Below the pieces are notes generated by a model. That model was not told the origin of the DNA. It worked only from the letters and a program-made list of their open reading frames with translations, and searched no databases. Source: Synechococcus sp. CC9616 (GTDB lineage: Bacteria; Cyanobacteriota; Cyanobacteriia; PCC-6307; Cyanobiaceae). Taken from it: DNA of 64,000 nt. Below, piece by piece: positions 16,773 to 26,479 of this stretch. The DNA lies in assembly GCF_000515235.1 (NCBI RefSeq), contig NZ_KI911558.1:2449896-2513895 (forward strand). Direction: 5' to 3'. The translations under genes and the position numbers were made by a program. The stretch's first letter is position 1, and every line of letters starts with the position of its first letter.

Positions 16773-17692
16773 ATCGGCCGGTCCTGACTCTCGTGATACG
16801 TGCGGATGAGTAGTTCCCCCAGCAGTCCGAAGCAGAACAGCTGGATCCCCGCCAGGCCCATCACCACTGCAAGGGTGAGCAGGGGGCGATTGCCGATGTC
16901 CTGCCCCATCAGCTTGATCACCAGCAGGTAGGTGCTTGCGATCAGGCTGGCAACGATCGCGAGCAGTCCACCGAAGCCGAAGACATACATCGGCCGGGTG
17001 AGAAAGCGCTTCATGAACCACACCGTGAGCAGGTCCATCAACACCCGGAAGGTGCGGTCGATCCCGTATTTGCTGCTGCCGAACTGACGTGCCCGGTGGT
17101 TCACCTTTACCTCGGTGATGCGGGCTCCTTCGATAAAGGCCAGTGCCGGCAAAAAGCGGTGCAGTTCGCCGTAGAGGCGCATGTCTGCCAGCACCTCCCG
17201 CCGATAGGCCTTGAGGGAACAGCCGTAATCGTGGAGGCGAACACCGGTGACGCGTCCGATCAGTCGGTTGGCGATCTTGGAGGGAAGCTTGCGCTGGATC
17301 GCTGCGTCCTGACGCTGGTGCCGCCAGCCACTCACCAGGTCGTACCCCTCCCTGAGCTTGCTCAGCAGCATCGGGATGTCGGAGGGATCGTTCTGCAGGT
17401 CTCCATCGAGGCTGACGATCACCTCGCCGCAGGCCGCATCGAAACCGGCTGCCATGGCTGCGGTTTGTCCATAGTTCTTGCGCAGCAGCACTGCCACCAG
17501 CTCTGGAATCTCGCCACTGAGTTGTTCCAGCACCTTGGCCGTGTCGTCGCTTGAGCCGTCGTTAACCAGCACCAGCTCGAAGCGTTCACCGCTTGGACGC
17601 AGAGCCTGCAGCAGCTGCTCCACCAGGTGCGGAAGACTTTCTTCCTCGTTGTAAAGGGGCACCACCACCGACAGATCCAGGTGGGAGGTCAT
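16730..17692 (-). CDS. Family 2 glycosyltransferase, polyprenyl-phosphate type
   Basis: A 320-residue protein of the DPM1/GtrB-like group. The N-terminal GT-A domain begins LSVVVPLYNEEESLPHLVEQLL and carries VLVNDGSSDDTAKVL and the metal/nucleotide-binding VSLDGDLQNDPSD. The C-terminus has two hydrophobic segments (FGGLLAIVASLIASTYLLVI; LLTLAVVMGLAGIQLFCFGLLGELL). Such enzymes transfer a sugar from a nucleotide sugar to a polyprenyl phosphate at the cytoplasmic membrane for envelope glycan modification. The ATG at 17692 (MTSHLDLSVVVP) fits the family; an in-frame start 78 bases upstream would add an unrelated basic stretch. Confidence 0.88.
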   Translation of the reverse strand: MTSHLDLSVVVPLYNEEESLPHLVEQLLQALRPSGERFELVLVNDGSSDDTAKVLEQLSGEIPELVAVLLRKNYGQTAAMAAGFDAACGEVIVSLDGDLQNDPSDIPMLLSKLREGYDLVSGWRHQRQDAAIQRKLPSKIANRLIGRVTGVRLHDYGCSLKAYRREVLADMRLYGELHRFLPALAFIEGARITEVKVNHRARQFGSSKYGIDRTFRVLMDLLTVWFMKRFLTRPMYVFGFGGLLAIVASLIASTYLLVIKLMGQDIGNRPLLTLAVVMGLAGIQLFCFGLLGELLIRTYHESQDRPIYRVRATLRGGRAG

Positions 17693-17821
17693 TAACGACG
17701 GACGAAACACGGCCAGCAACTTAGGCGGCCTCTTTCCAACGAAGTTCTGCATCGGTCGCCTGGATCGCAATCTCTCCAGCAGACCTGCGTTAGGTGTGGA
17801 TCACTGATTCCGCCGTCGACC

Positions 17822-18124
17822 ATGGCTCTGCTCTGGGAGAACTTTGTTAGCCAGCTCGATTCCGTGCGAGCCAGCAGTTCGGTCTGGGCCCCGCCCGCCT
17901 CAGCCGATGCGATTGAGGACACCCGTGAGCAGCGTCTTCGTAAAGCCCTCGAAGCCGTGAAGAACACCGGAAACACCCAGATGATCGAGTCCTTGCAGGC
18001 GGCTCTGGAGGGGCGTCAGGCCAATCTCGAACTCCCAGATCTGCCGATCCCAGGGCAGACGGCCCTCAGCGGTCCGGAGACCTACCTCTCCCAGATCTCC
18101 GACAGCTTCAAGCCGAAGCGCTGA
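17822..18124 (+). CDS. Small conserved-looking hypothetical protein
   Basis: A 100-residue protein with Trp in both the N-terminal helix (ALLWENFVSQLDSV) and the following VWAPP segment, a charged helical middle (TREQRLRKALEAV, MIESLQAALEG) and a C-terminal helix (ETYLSQISDSFKP). I recognise no family. It is soluble, with no signal peptide. It converges on the NlpC/P60 gene. Confidence 0.6.
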   Translation: MALLWENFVSQLDSVRASSSVWAPPASADAIEDTREQRLRKALEAVKNTGNTQMIESLQAALEGRQANLELPDLPIPGQTALSGPETYLSQISDSFKPKR

Positions 18125-18138
18125 TCCAAGCCTGCGCT

Positions 18139-18867
18139 TCAGTCCAGATGGCGTCCGTCATGGCTGCGCATCACCCGGCCGGCACCCCGCAGCTCGGCTC
18201 GGTAATGACAGGCAACGGGGTGATCATCACGGCTGTGAAGGCTGTCCACCCCGATGCCATCGCGGCCATGGTCGCGGCCGGAGCTGTGGCGGTAGCGCCC
18301 GCCACCGAGATAAAGGCCGACATGGGTGCATCGCCGCACTGATCCGAAGAAGAGCAGATCTCCTGGCAGAAGCAGCTGGACGTTGTCGGGACTCACGGCT
18401 ACAGCACTGCAGAAGCGTTCCTGTTGATAGGCATCCCTCGGGATCCAGATCCCTTGGCTGGCGAAGGCCAGTTGCATCAGCCCGGAACAGTCGACGTTGG
18501 GACGCAGGGTTCCGCCCCACACGTAGACATTCGGCATCGCTTCAGTGGCTTCGCTCCAGCTCAGTACCGCCGGCAGTCGCTTCCTGATCATTGCTCGATC
18601 AATAGTTGGGGGTTGCCATGGCGCACAGCCATAGGCCTTGCCGACGAGATCCTCCGGATCCATCCAGCAGTGGTAGCCGTCCTCCAGTAACTCCACCCGA
18701 AGACGGGGCCCCATGGCTTCCAGAATCCGCAGTCGGCGGCCCCGCTGCGCCTGGGTGGCGAGTCCATGGCCAACGCTGCTGGCGTAGCCGTTCACATCGG
18801 TCTCCAGCTGCCACAGGCTGCCTGGAATCAGGCGGTCAGAAGCACACAGGGTTCCTAGGGTCGCCAT
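18139..18867 (-). CDS. NlpC/P60-family cell-wall peptidase
   Basis: A 242-residue protein. About the first 80 residues look like an SH3-type domain (RRLRILEAMGPRLRVELLEDGYHCWM). The rest is an NlpC/P60 papain-like domain with catalytic Cys127 in VDCSGLMQ, His182 in THVGLYLGGG and a probable third residue His194. The family cleaves D-Glu to diamino-acid bonds in peptidoglycan stem peptides. There is no clear signal peptide, though such enzymes may act on recycled muropeptides or be exported by other means. The next gene on the opposite strand starts 17 bases away and also encodes a penicillin-binding-fold protein. Confidence 0.82.
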   Translation of the reverse strand: MATLGTLCASDRLIPGSLWQLETDVNGYASSVGHGLATQAQRGRRLRILEAMGPRLRVELLEDGYHCWMDPEDLVGKAYGCAPWQPPTIDRAMIRKRLPAVLSWSEATEAMPNVYVWGGTLRPNVDCSGLMQLAFASQGIWIPRDAYQQERFCSAVAVSPDNVQLLLPGDLLFFGSVRRCTHVGLYLGGGRYRHSSGRDHGRDGIGVDSLHSRDDHPVACHYRAELRGAGRVMRSHDGRHLD

Positions 18868-18884
18868 GGTCTGTCGCAGTCGTC

Positions 18885-19790
18885 ATGGCGTTCTACCGTC
18901 CTGATCCCGAGATGGCGTCACGACTAGAGACGCTGATGGATGAGCTCTCCGCTGACGGGCGTCCGGGCCTGCGGAACAGCCTGGCGGTGACCTGGATCCG
19001 CTACGAGGATCAAAGGCCTGAGGCAGGCCAGGGTCTTGGAGCTGGCTGGAACCAAGACCGCCTTCTCTATCCCGCCAGCGTGGTGAAACTGTTTTATGCC
19101 GTTGCTGCCGAGCGCTGGCTTCAGCAGGACCTCATTCCCGATGGCGAGGAGCTTCAACGGGCGCTGCGGGACATGATCGGTGATTCCAGCAATGACGCCA
19201 CCGGTTTGGTGATGGATCTGCTGACCGGCACCTGCAGTGGTCCTGCTTTGCAGGAAAACGCCTGGCACCTCTGGCAGCGGCAGCGGCAGCTTGTTAACGA
19301 GTGGCTGGCCAGCCTTGCTTGGCCAGAGCTGGAAGGGGTGAACTGCTGCCAGAAAACCTGGGGGGATGGTCCCTATGGCCGGGAAAAGCTGTTTTACGGA
19401 GCCGACAACAGCAACCGCAATGCCTTATCCACGCAGGCCACCGCCAGAATGCTTGAAGCCGTGATGACCGGGGCCGTTGTCTCTCCACCTGCCTGCAGAA
19501 GGCTGCGAGAGCTGCTGGATCGCTCCCTTGATCCTGAACAGCGCAGGGCTGACCCTGAGAACCAGGTGGATGGATTTCTCGGAGAGGGACTGATTGAGGG
19601 CGCATGCCTTTGGAGCAAGGCCGGCTGGATGAGTCAGGCCCGGCATGACGCGGCGTGGTGGCAGCACGGCGACCAGCCGCCGATGTTGTTGGTGGCTTTC
19701 AGTTCAGGCCCGGATCGCGCCCGGGATGAGCAGCTCATGCCGGCATTGGCCCGCGCTCTGTGTGTCTTTCAGCCATCCGAGGGGGTATGA
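18885..19790 (+). CDS. Serine hydrolase of the class A beta-lactamase fold
   Basis: A 301-residue protein from ATG 18885. It carries the three catalytic motifs of the beta-lactamase/penicillin-binding fold: SxxK at 65-68 (PASVVKL), an SxN-type motif at 101-103 (GDSSNDAT) and a KTG-like triad near residue 251 (WSKAGW, where KAG replaces KTG). No signal peptide is visible, which argues against a periplasmic beta-lactamase; a role as an esterase, or as a peptidase acting on cell-wall fragments, is possible. It is divergent from the NlpC/P60 gene with 17 bases between starts, so the two share a control region. Confidence 0.75.
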   Translation: MAFYRPDPEMASRLETLMDELSADGRPGLRNSLAVTWIRYEDQRPEAGQGLGAGWNQDRLLYPASVVKLFYAVAAERWLQQDLIPDGEELQRALRDMIGDSSNDATGLVMDLLTGTCSGPALQENAWHLWQRQRQLVNEWLASLAWPELEGVNCCQKTWGDGPYGREKLFYGADNSNRNALSTQATARMLEAVMTGAVVSPPACRRLRELLDRSLDPEQRRADPENQVDGFLGEGLIEGACLWSKAGWMSQARHDAAWWQHGDQPPMLLVAFSSGPDRARDEQLMPALARALCVFQPSEGV

Positions 19791-19870
19791 GCCGCCCCCA
19801 AAGGTGATTGCTGGGCTTGATTCGCAATTCAGAGACGCAGTCTTGGCTTGAGGTCTGAGGTCAGGTTGCA

Positions 19871-20668
19871 TCAACCGTCTTTTGCCTGTTCCCGAGCCCA
19901 GGCTTCGCTGAAGCCTGCCGAAATAATGCCGATTGGAATTGCAATCACGGCGATGCCACTGATGGCAGTGACTGACGCGACCAGTCTCCCTCCGGGTGAG
20001 ACCGGTATCGCATCACCGTATCCCACTGTTGTCACTGTGATGATTGCCCACCAAAGGCATCTTGGAATCGATCCAAATTGCTCTTGCTGAATTCTTCCTT
20101 CGGCGATATACATCAACACACTGCTGATGCAAATCACGACCCCGGAGTAGATTGCTGAAATTTGCAATTCTTCCTTTTTTGATGAAAGAATTCGATTGAA
20201 ATATCTGATGCTTTTCTGTAGGTTTTTTGATCTGCCAACACGGGCGATGCGAACCAGGCGAAAAATCCTGAGCAGATAGAGTTCAGGGCTGACAATTCCC
20301 AAGATGGTTGGTGCAATAGCGAGCAGATCGAGAATAGCCATGGGGGTCACGGCATAGTAGGCAGCCCCGCGTATGCCTGGACGAGCGTTGGGTCTTAAGG
20401 GTGCAATCCAAAGGCGTAGAAGATATTCAATCATGAAAAGTATGGCGATAATTGTGTCTAAAATCTCTAAAAGATCTGCGTGATCAGCACGGATCACGGG
20501 CTCGGTCGCCAGCACGGCCACGATGATCGAAAAGGCAATGAGAAACCGGATGGCTTTGTTAAGCCACGTGGATGTCTTCGTTCCCTGATCCAGTTCAAGC
20601 CAGCTGAAAATTTGTTGTCTTAGGCCATTCACCTTGTTGTCACGGCGATGTGAAAACATTGTGGCCAT
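19871..20668 (-). CDS. Voltage-gated-type potassium channel
   Basis: A 265-residue six-helix channel subunit. Hydrophobic segments S1-S3 are followed by an S4-like helix with regularly spaced Arg (YLLRIFRLVRIARVGR, residues 131-146). The pore loop carries the potassium selectivity filter TVGYGD at 214-219, and the S6 helix is SGIAVIAIPIGIISAGF. The C-terminal cytoplasmic tail is very short, so there is no regulatory domain. Four subunits would form a K+-selective channel in the cytoplasmic membrane. It is alone in its transcription direction. Confidence 0.92.
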   Translation of the reverse strand: MATMFSHRRDNKVNGLRQQIFSWLELDQGTKTSTWLNKAIRFLIAFSIIVAVLATEPVIRADHADLLEILDTIIAILFMIEYLLRLWIAPLRPNARPGIRGAAYYAVTPMAILDLLAIAPTILGIVSPELYLLRIFRLVRIARVGRSKNLQKSIRYFNRILSSKKEELQISAIYSGVVICISSVLMYIAEGRIQQEQFGSIPRCLWWAIITVTTVGYGDAIPVSPGGRLVASVTAISGIAVIAIPIGIISAGFSEAWAREQAKDG

Positions 20669-20795
20669 CTCTTCTCTTCAATGCCATTCAGCCCGTTTGC
20701 ATTCTTGATGGCACGTTGAAGCCAGCGTCATTGGAGTTGACGCTTGATTTGCATGGATCCGAGGGTTTTGTCGGCCTCAGGCTGACTTAGGGATC

Positions 20796-20832
20796 AAAAA
20801 CTGGCCCTGAAAGAGAATGAATCTTTCAGGGC
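20796..20832 (-). terminator. Terminator of tRNA-Ser
   Basis: A perfect 11-bp stem, GCCCTGAAAGA / TCTTTCAGGGC, with a seven-base loop (20804-20832). On the minus strand it is followed after three bases by five T (plus-strand A5 at 20796-20800). It begins 12 bases past the 3' end of tRNA-Ser. Confidence 0.85.
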
Positions 20833-20844
20833 AGGTGTTGGAAC

Positions 20845-20932
20845 GGAGAGGGAGGGATTCGAACCCTCGACAGAAGTTGCCTCCTGTAACTCCTTAGCAG
20901 GGAGCCGCTTTCAACCACTCAGCCACCTCTCC
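20845..20932 (-). tRNA. tRNA-Ser, anticodon GCT
   Basis: An 88-base cloverleaf on the minus strand with a long variable arm, as in class II tRNAs. The acceptor stem is GGAGAGG paired with CCTCTCC. The anticodon stem-loop is GCTCC-CTGCTAA-GGAGT, giving anticodon GCT for codons AGC/AGU. The T-arm GGGTTCGAATCCC is present. The 3' CCA is not encoded. It lies downstream of alr on the same strand. Confidence 0.95.
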
Positions 20933-20980
20933 AGTGGCCAACCCACAGTATCAAGAGGTGGCGCGATCAACAGCCTCTTC

Positions 20981-22165
20981 TCAGACTTCGATGCGTGGCA
21001 ATCGCTGCTTAAATCCGCAAAGGATTTCCCAGGGGATGGAGCCGCAGAGTTCGCTCCAGTCCTGGGGACTGATCTCAGCATCACCGTCACGTCCCAGCAG
21101 TGTCACGGTGCTGCCTGTCTCAAGAGATGGAGCTTCGGTGGCGTCCAACAGCACCTGATCCATCGTAATCGCACCCACCTGAGGCAGTCGCTGCGAACCG
21201 TGCAGGCCATGAATTTTGCCGCTCAGGGCTCGCAGAATGCCGTCGGCATAGCCAATGGCCACCACCGCCAGGCGGGTGGGTCGTTGGCTCACGAAACGGT
21301 GTCCGTAACTCACGCCAACCCCAGCCGGGATGTTGCGGATCAGCGTCACCCGGGCCCGCACGGCCAGGGCTGGCTGCAACGGGACCACATCATCAAGGTG
21401 TTTTGCCGGAGCCTGTCCATAGAGAGCCAGTCCCACCCGCACCATGTCGTGATGTAAGTGCCGGTTCAGCAGCGTCCCCGCCGAGTTGGCCAGATGGCGG
21501 CAAAGCCCCCTCCCTCGTTCAGGTAATTGGTCGAGCACCTCCTGGAACCGGCGCTGTTGCTGAGCTGTCACCGAAATGTCGTCGTCTTCGTGATCGTTGT
21601 CAGCGCAGGCCAGGTGGCTGTACAGGCCACAAAGCTCCAGATTTTCAAGCTGGCGAATCGCCTCCACCAGCCTTGGCCCCTCCTGCCAGTCGCATCCGAG
21701 GCGAGACATGCCTGTATCCAGCTTGAGCTGAACCGCAAAGCGCCGCCCGCTGCCCTCGGCAAGGTTTTGGCAGAGCAGGGCTTCACGCATGCTGCTCAAG
21801 GTCGGCATCAGTCCCCAGTGCATGCAGCTCCGTAGCTCTTCGGCTTGGGTGAGGTTGCCGAGCAGCAGCATCGGTGCCTTCAGCCCGGCGCGGCGCAGTT
21901 CAATTCCCTCCTCAAGCGTGGCGACCCCGAGGCTGGTGGCTCCACCGTTCAGGGCGGCCCTGGCCACCGTGATCGCGCCGTGGCCGTAGCCATCGGCTTT
22001 CACCACGGCCATCAGGTCGCTTGTCGCGCCGAGATGGCTTTTCAGGGCTGCGGCGTTCGCTTCGATCGCCTTCGGGGCCACTTCCACCCATGCCCGCTGG
22101 CGTGGGTCGATGGCCGCACCCACCTCCCTGGCCCCATCTGTCGCAGCGCGACTCAGCTCTGACAT
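20981..22165 (-). CDS. alr: Alanine racemase
   Basis: A 394-residue PLP enzyme of fold type III that converts L-alanine to D-alanine for peptidoglycan. The PLP-lysine motif is present (AVVKADGYGHGA), as are the substrate-site region (VGVSYGHRF) and the C-terminal beta domain (GAITMDQVLLDAT). It has the usual length with a short N-terminal extension before RAWVEVAPKAIEANA. Cytoplasmic. The upstream spacer holds the divergent HNH gene. Confidence 0.96.
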   Translation of the reverse strand: MSELSRAATDGAREVGAAIDPRQRAWVEVAPKAIEANAAALKSHLGATSDLMAVVKADGYGHGAITVARAALNGGATSLGVATLEEGIELRRAGLKAPMLLLGNLTQAEELRSCMHWGLMPTLSSMREALLCQNLAEGSGRRFAVQLKLDTGMSRLGCDWQEGPRLVEAIRQLENLELCGLYSHLACADNDHEDDDISVTAQQQRRFQEVLDQLPERGRGLCRHLANSAGTLLNRHLHHDMVRVGLALYGQAPAKHLDDVVPLQPALAVRARVTLIRNIPAGVGVSYGHRFVSQRPTRLAVVAIGYADGILRALSGKIHGLHGSQRLPQVGAITMDQVLLDATEAPSLETGSTVTLLGRDGDAEISPQDWSELCGSIPWEILCGFKQRLPRIEV

Positions 22166-22239
22166 GGGTTTTCGGTGCTCGGGGTTACCGAGAAAGACCT
22201 TGTGTGCTCGTTAACATGACATCTAATCAGGGAGCTGGC

Positions 22240-22740
22240 ATGGGCCAGGTTCTCGTTCTCAATGCGTCCTACGAGCCGTTGAACATCACAACCTGGCGTC
22301 GCGCCATGGTGATGATGCTCAAAGGAAAGGCTGAAAGTCTCGAGCAGGACCCCACCCGCGAGATCCGTCAGGGCACTCTTCTCCCAACGGTGATTCGTCT
22401 TCGGCAATACGTCCGGGTTCCCTTTCGACAGCTGCCTTTGACACGTCGCAATGTCTTTCACAGAGATGGACATTGTTGTCAGTACTGCGGTGGTCGAGGC
22501 GAACAGCTTTCGATTGATCATGTTTTTCCTCGCAGCCGAGGTGGTGATGACACATGGGAGAACGTCACCACCGCCTGCCTCAGTTGCAATGTTCGCAAGG
22601 GCAACCGCACGCCTAAGGAGGCTGGGATGCCTTTAAGGCGGGTTCCACGCCGGCCCTTGAGCAGTCTCAGTTTCGAAGCGACGCGCCAGATTCATTCTGG
22701 GAAGCACAGTGAATGGGCCAAATATGTGATCGGAGCCTGA
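22240..22740 (+). CDS. HNH endonuclease family protein
   Basis: A 166-residue protein. The C-terminal half is an HNH nuclease domain with zinc-binding cysteine pairs (CCQYCGGRG and CLSCNVRKGNR) around the catalytic motif SIDHVFPRSRGGDDTWENV. The N-terminal half (VLVLNASYEPLNITTWRRA) matches the stand-alone HNH proteins found across cyanobacteria, whose substrate is unknown. The ATG at 22240 has GGAG upstream; another ATG lies 24 bases earlier. No restriction or intron genes are near, so this is a chromosomal gene rather than a homing element. Confidence 0.88.
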   Translation: MGQVLVLNASYEPLNITTWRRAMVMMLKGKAESLEQDPTREIRQGTLLPTVIRLRQYVRVPFRQLPLTRRNVFHRDGHCCQYCGGRGEQLSIDHVFPRSRGGDDTWENVTTACLSCNVRKGNRTPKEAGMPLRRVPRRPLSSLSFEATRQIHSGKHSEWAKYVIGA

Positions 22741-22750
22741 TCAGAACGCA

Positions 22751-23848
22751 TCAGCTCTCATCCTGAGTTCCAAGCGCTTCCAGCTTGCGTCGTTGCTCCT
22801 CGGCGATGCAGGCTCCGATCAGATCCTCGAGTTGCCCCTCCAGCACAGGCTCGAGCGAGAAATTACGGCCCAGCCGGTGATCCGTGGTGCGGTTGTCTTT
22901 GTAGTTGTAAGTGCGGATCTTTTCACTGCGGTCGCCGCTCCCCACCTGAGCTCTGCGATCGCTGCTTTCGCGCTCTGCGGCGGCTGCCAGTTCACGTTCC
23001 AGCAATTTTGCGCGCAGGATCTCCAGCGCTCGTTCGCGGTTTTGCAGCTGTGATCGTTCCTGGGTGCAGAACACCCGGATTCCTGTGGGCTTGTGCAGCA
23101 AGTCCACTGCGGTTTCGACCTTGTTGACGTTCTGCCCGCCGGCGCCGCCGGAGCGGGCAGTGCTGATGTCGAGGTCCTTGGGATCAAGCTGGACTTCCAC
23201 GGCGTCGGCTTCGGGCATGACAGCGACGGTGGCGGTTGAGGTGTGAACCCTTCCCTGGGATTCGGTGGCTGGAACCCGCTGGACGCGATGGACGCCAGCT
23301 TCAAATTTCAGCTGGCTGTACACGCTCTCCCCCTTCACAGAGAGGATCAATTCGCGAAAGCCACCCAGATCGGCTTCCGTTGAACTGACAGGTTGAACAC
23401 TCCAGCCGAGTTTCTGGCTGTAGCGGTCATACATGCGAGCCAGATCACCTGCCCAGAGACAGGCCTCATCGCCGCCAGCCCCGGCGCGAATTTCCAGCAT
23501 CACGCTGCGGTCATCCCGTGGATCACGAGGCAGCAGCGCCAGGGTCAGCCGCTCGATCAAGTCGCTGCGGCGGAGGTCGAGATCCTCTAATTCCTCCTGG
23601 GCGAGAGCCTCCATGTCCTGATCGCCACGACTGTCCTTCAGGAGTTGCCGGGCGTCGCTCTGTTCTCGCTCGAGGGTCTGCAGAGCCTCAAAATCCAAAA
23701 CCAGAGGCTCTAGACGTGCGCGCTCACGAGCGATGGTCTCCAAACGCTTCGGATCAGCTGCCACATCCGGATCGGCCAACTGCCGTTCGAGGTTGCGGAA
23801 GCTGTCAGTGGCTGTCTCCAGTCTGGAGAGAAGGGTCGAGGCGTCCAT
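22751..23848 (-). CDS. prfA: Peptide chain release factor 1
   Basis: A 365-residue class I release factor that reads UAA and UAG. It has the GGQ motif ([11 protein letters not shown]), which triggers peptidyl-tRNA hydrolysis, and the RF1-type PxT anticodon-like motif ([13 protein letters not shown]), which sets it apart from RF2. The length is normal. It is the last gene of the long minus-strand ribosomal cluster, 15 bases after rpmE, and converges on the HNH gene with 10 bases between stops. Confidence 0.97.
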   Translation of the reverse strand: MDASTLLSRLETATDSFRNLERQLADPDVAADPKRLETIARERARLEPLVLDFEALQTLEREQSDARQLLKDSRGDQDMEALAQEELEDLDLRRSDLIERLTLALLPRDPRDDRSVMLEIRAGAGGDEACLWAGDLARMYDRYSQKLGWSVQPVSSTEADLGGFRELILSVKGESVYSQLKFEAGVHRVQRVPATESQGRVHTSTATVAVMPEADAVEVQLDPKDLDISTARSGGAGGQNVNKVETAVDLLHKPTGIRVFCTQERSQLQNRERALEILRAKLLERELAAAAERESSDRRAQVGSGDRSEKIRTYNYKDNRTTDHRLGRNFSLEPVLEGQLEDLIGACIAEEQRRKLEALGTQDES

Positions 23849-23863
23849 GCCCCGGGCTCAGGA

Positions 23864-24133
23864 TCAGGATTTGGCGTCAGCCTTGGCCTCAGCATCGGCC
23901 TTGGCCTTGTCGCCACCTTTCTTTTTGCTGCCCATGCCGTATTTGCGCATGAAGCGATCCACCCGTCCCTCGGTATCGAGGATCTTCTGGGTGCCGGTGA
24001 AGAAGGGGTGATTGCCACTCCACACATCAACGTGGATTTCGGGTTGGGTTGACCCTGTGGTCATCACCACTTCACCGTTGCAGATCACCTTGGCGTCGGG
24101 ATACCAGGTGGGGTGGATGTCGGGCTTGGGCAT
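23864..24133 (-). CDS. rpmE: 50S ribosomal protein L31
   Basis: An 89-residue L31 (MPKPDIHPTWYPDAKVICNG; WSGNHPFFTGTQKILDTEGRVDRF). It lacks the Cys pairs of the zinc-binding form: only one Cys remains and WSGNHP replaces the second pair. This non-zinc form is usual in cyanobacteria and plastids. The last 20 residues are a Lys/Ala/Asp tail. Lies between rpsI and prfA. Confidence 0.96.
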   Translation of the reverse strand: MPKPDIHPTWYPDAKVICNGEVVMTTGSTQPEIHVDVWSGNHPFFTGTQKILDTEGRVDRFMRKYGMGSKKKGGDKAKADAEAKADAKS

Positions 24134-24161
24134 GAAACGTAAGCGGTGGAAAATCTTGGGC

Positions 24162-24563
24162 TCAGCGCTTGGAGAACTGAGGGGCCTTACGGGCTTTCTT
24201 CAAACCGTACTTGCGGCGTTCCTTGGCCCGCGGGTCACGGCTGAGATGGCCTTCGGTCTTCAGCGGTTTGCGGTTGTCAGCCGAGAGTTCACAGAGGGCA
24301 CGGGCCGCCCCCTGTTTGATGGCTCCGGCTTGGCCGGTGAGGCCACCGCCACGCACATTCACCAGCACGTCGTACTCAGTGGTCAGCCCAAGCGTCTCGA
24401 GGGGAGCTTTGACTGCGGAGATGTAGGCCGGGTTGTAATTCAGATAGTTATCACCGGGACGACCGTTGATGGTGATCGTTCCATTGCCGGGGACCAGGCG
24501 GACACGGGCTACGGACGTCTTGCGGCGACCGGTTCCCCAGTAGACGACGGAATTGCTGCTCAT
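24162..24563 (-). CDS. rpsI: 30S ribosomal protein S9
   Basis: A 133-residue S9. The family N-terminal [18 protein letters not shown] and the basic C-terminal tail ending QFSKR, whose last Arg touches P-site tRNA, are present. Its ATG overlaps the rplM stop by four bases (ATGA), so translation is probably coupled, as usual for the L13-S9 pair. Confidence 0.98.
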   Translation of the reverse strand: MSSNSVVYWGTGRRKTSVARVRLVPGNGTITINGRPGDNYLNYNPAYISAVKAPLETLGLTTEYDVLVNVRGGGLTGQAGAIKQGAARALCELSADNRKPLKTEGHLSRDPRAKERRKYGLKKARKAPQFSKR

Positions 24564-25012
24564 TGGGCTGAAGCGGATGGGTTGAGCTGAAGGGGCTGGG
24601 GCTTCTGGGCGGAATGTGGATGCTCGCTGCCCTTATAGACCTTCAGCTTGCGGAACATCTGGCGTCCAAGCGCGTTGTGGGGAAGCATGCCTTTGATGGC
24701 CTTTTCCACAATCCGTTCAGGGATCCGTTCTTGTAACGCAGCGAACGTCTCTGTTTTCATGCCGCCGGGGCGTCCCGAATGGCGGCGATAGAGCTTTTGC
24801 AGAGGTTTTTTGCCGCTCACCCTTACCTTGTCGGCGTTCACCACCACCACGAAGTCACCGGTGTCCAGGTGTGGTGTGAAGTTGGGATTGTTCTTGCCGC
24901 GCAGCACGGCAGCCACTTCTGTGGCCAGACGGCCAAGGGTCTGATTCTCGGCATCTACCAGATACCACTGGCGTTCGATCGAATCGATTGGGGGGAGTGA
25001 GGTCTTGTTCAT
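24560..25012 (-). CDS. rplM: 50S ribosomal protein L13
   Basis: A 150-residue L13 ([44 protein letters not shown]). ATG 25012 is chosen; an in-frame TTG just before it would add one residue only. It is followed by rpsI with a four-base overlap. The 156 bases between its start and truA contain no gene and probably an internal promoter or processing site. Confidence 0.98.
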   Translation of the reverse strand: MNKTSLPPIDSIERQWYLVDAENQTLGRLATEVAAVLRGKNNPNFTPHLDTGDFVVVVNADKVRVSGKKPLQKLYRRHSGRPGGMKTETFAALQERIPERIVEKAIKGMLPHNALGRQMFRKLKVYKGSEHPHSAQKPQPLQLNPSASAQ

Positions 25013-25168
25013 CAAACCGGCAGGCCGGATCGGGAATGCATCTACGCAGGCGCAGAGGCTGGGCAGGACACCAGATCCAAGAGTTGGACCTGGAAAGGGC
25101 TCAAATAAAGAGCTTACTCCTTCACCGACACCCTTCTTCCAGGATTTGGTGTTGCTGATCGATTGTGC

Positions 25169-26053
25169 TTATCGACTCTCCGGCAGGGGGGGAGGATCGG
25201 GTGGTGAATCATTCCCGTTCAGTACGAACTGTGGCTGGCAGTCGTACCAGCCGGATTGGCTGAAGATCAGCTCTGGGTATCCGGCACGCAGCAGGCAGAG
25301 TCCTCGGGCAGGGGCCGCTTCCTTGACTTCGCTGCGACGTCGCTCCCGCCAACGCTCCTCAAATTGAGCCACGGTCTGGCGGTGCTCACCCACAGCAACA
25401 AGCTGGGCCATCAACAAGCGCACCATGCCGTACAGAAATCCACTGGCCTGGATCTCGACGACCACCAGATCGCCGCAACGATCCAACTGAATCTCCTGCA
25501 CGGTGGTTCGGGCATGGGCTCGACGGCTGCCGGCGCGCATGTAGGCGCTGAAATCGTGGAGACCCAGGAGTCCACTCAGAGCCCGTCGCATGCGCTCCTC
25601 ATCGAGACGATGGTGGTAGCGATGCCATGTCCACGGGGTCAGGAACAGATTCGGCCGTCGCCCGTTGTGGATGACATAGCGGTAGCGGCGATAAATCGCG
25701 TCGTAGCAGGCATGCCATTCCCGTGGCCTGGCAACGGATTCGCGCACCCGGATCGAGCCCGGTAGACGTCCATTCAGTGCAGGAGCCCATTTTTCGGCAG
25801 GAATCGGCCCGCTGCAGTCAAAGTGGACAACCTGGCCTGCAGCGTGGACGCCGGAATCGGTGCGGCCAGCCGCGAAGCTTTGAATCGGTCGATGCGGATC
25901 AAGTTGTTGGATTGCGTCTTCAAGAACCGCCTGGACACTGCGACCGTTGCGTTGCCGCTGCCACCCACAGAAATCAGTCCCGTCGTACTGAAGGCTCAGG
26001 GCAATCCTGCGAAGGCCTGGAAGCTCAGGAGCATCAGTCGAGAGGGCTTGCAC
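25169..26053 (-). CDS. truA: tRNA pseudouridine(38-40) synthase
   Basis: A 294-residue TruA. The catalytic Asp lies in [19 protein letters not shown], and the other family motifs [22 protein letters not shown] and [14 protein letters not shown] are present. It converts U38-U40 of the anticodon stem to pseudouridine in many tRNAs. The start is GTG, 33 bases after rplQ. It belongs to the ribosomal cluster, an order shared by many bacteria. Confidence 0.97.
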   Translation of the reverse strand: MQALSTDAPELPGLRRIALSLQYDGTDFCGWQRQRNGRSVQAVLEDAIQQLDPHRPIQSFAAGRTDSGVHAAGQVVHFDCSGPIPAEKWAPALNGRLPGSIRVRESVARPREWHACYDAIYRRYRYVIHNGRRPNLFLTPWTWHRYHHRLDEERMRRALSGLLGLHDFSAYMRAGSRRAHARTTVQEIQLDRCGDLVVVEIQASGFLYGMVRLLMAQLVAVGEHRQTVAQFEERWRERRRSEVKEAAPARGLCLLRAGYPELIFSQSGWYDCQPQFVLNGNDSPPDPPPLPESR

Positions 26054-26086
26054 TCAATGTCGGGGAGACGACATCGTCGTCTGGCT

Positions 26087-26437
26087 TCAGACCAGCTCGA
26101 TGATGGCCATCTCGGCGTTGTCACCACGCCTGCGCACGGTGCGCGTGATGCGGGTGTAGCCGCCACGGCGGTCGGCGTAGCGATCAGGTGCTTTGTCGAA
26201 CAGAGCATGCACCAGCTGCTTGTCGTAGATGTAGCCGAGAGCTCTGCGACGCGAGGACAGGCTGCCGTCCTTGGCCAGGCTGATCATCCGCTCAGCTTCG
26301 TCCCGAAGGGCCTTGGCACGAGCTTTGGTTGTGGTGACCCGCCCTTCACGGATGAGTTGGGTGGTCAGGGCCCTCAACATGGCCTTGCGCTGATCAGCAG
26401 GACGGCCTAGCTGCGGGACTCGGCATTGGTGTCGCAT
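26087..26437 (-). CDS. rplQ: 50S ribosomal protein L17
   Basis: A 116-residue L17 ([44 protein letters not shown]), the compact bacterial length. It follows rpoA after 42 bases, the usual order rpoA-rplQ. Confidence 0.98.
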   Translation of the reverse strand: MRHQCRVPQLGRPADQRKAMLRALTTQLIREGRVTTTKARAKALRDEAERMISLAKDGSLSSRRRALGYIYDKQLVHALFDKAPDRYADRRGGYTRITRTVRRRGDNAEMAIIELV

Positions 26438-26479
26438 GGTTTGGAGGGAACGAGATCAGGGCGAAGGGATGGTTGGAAA

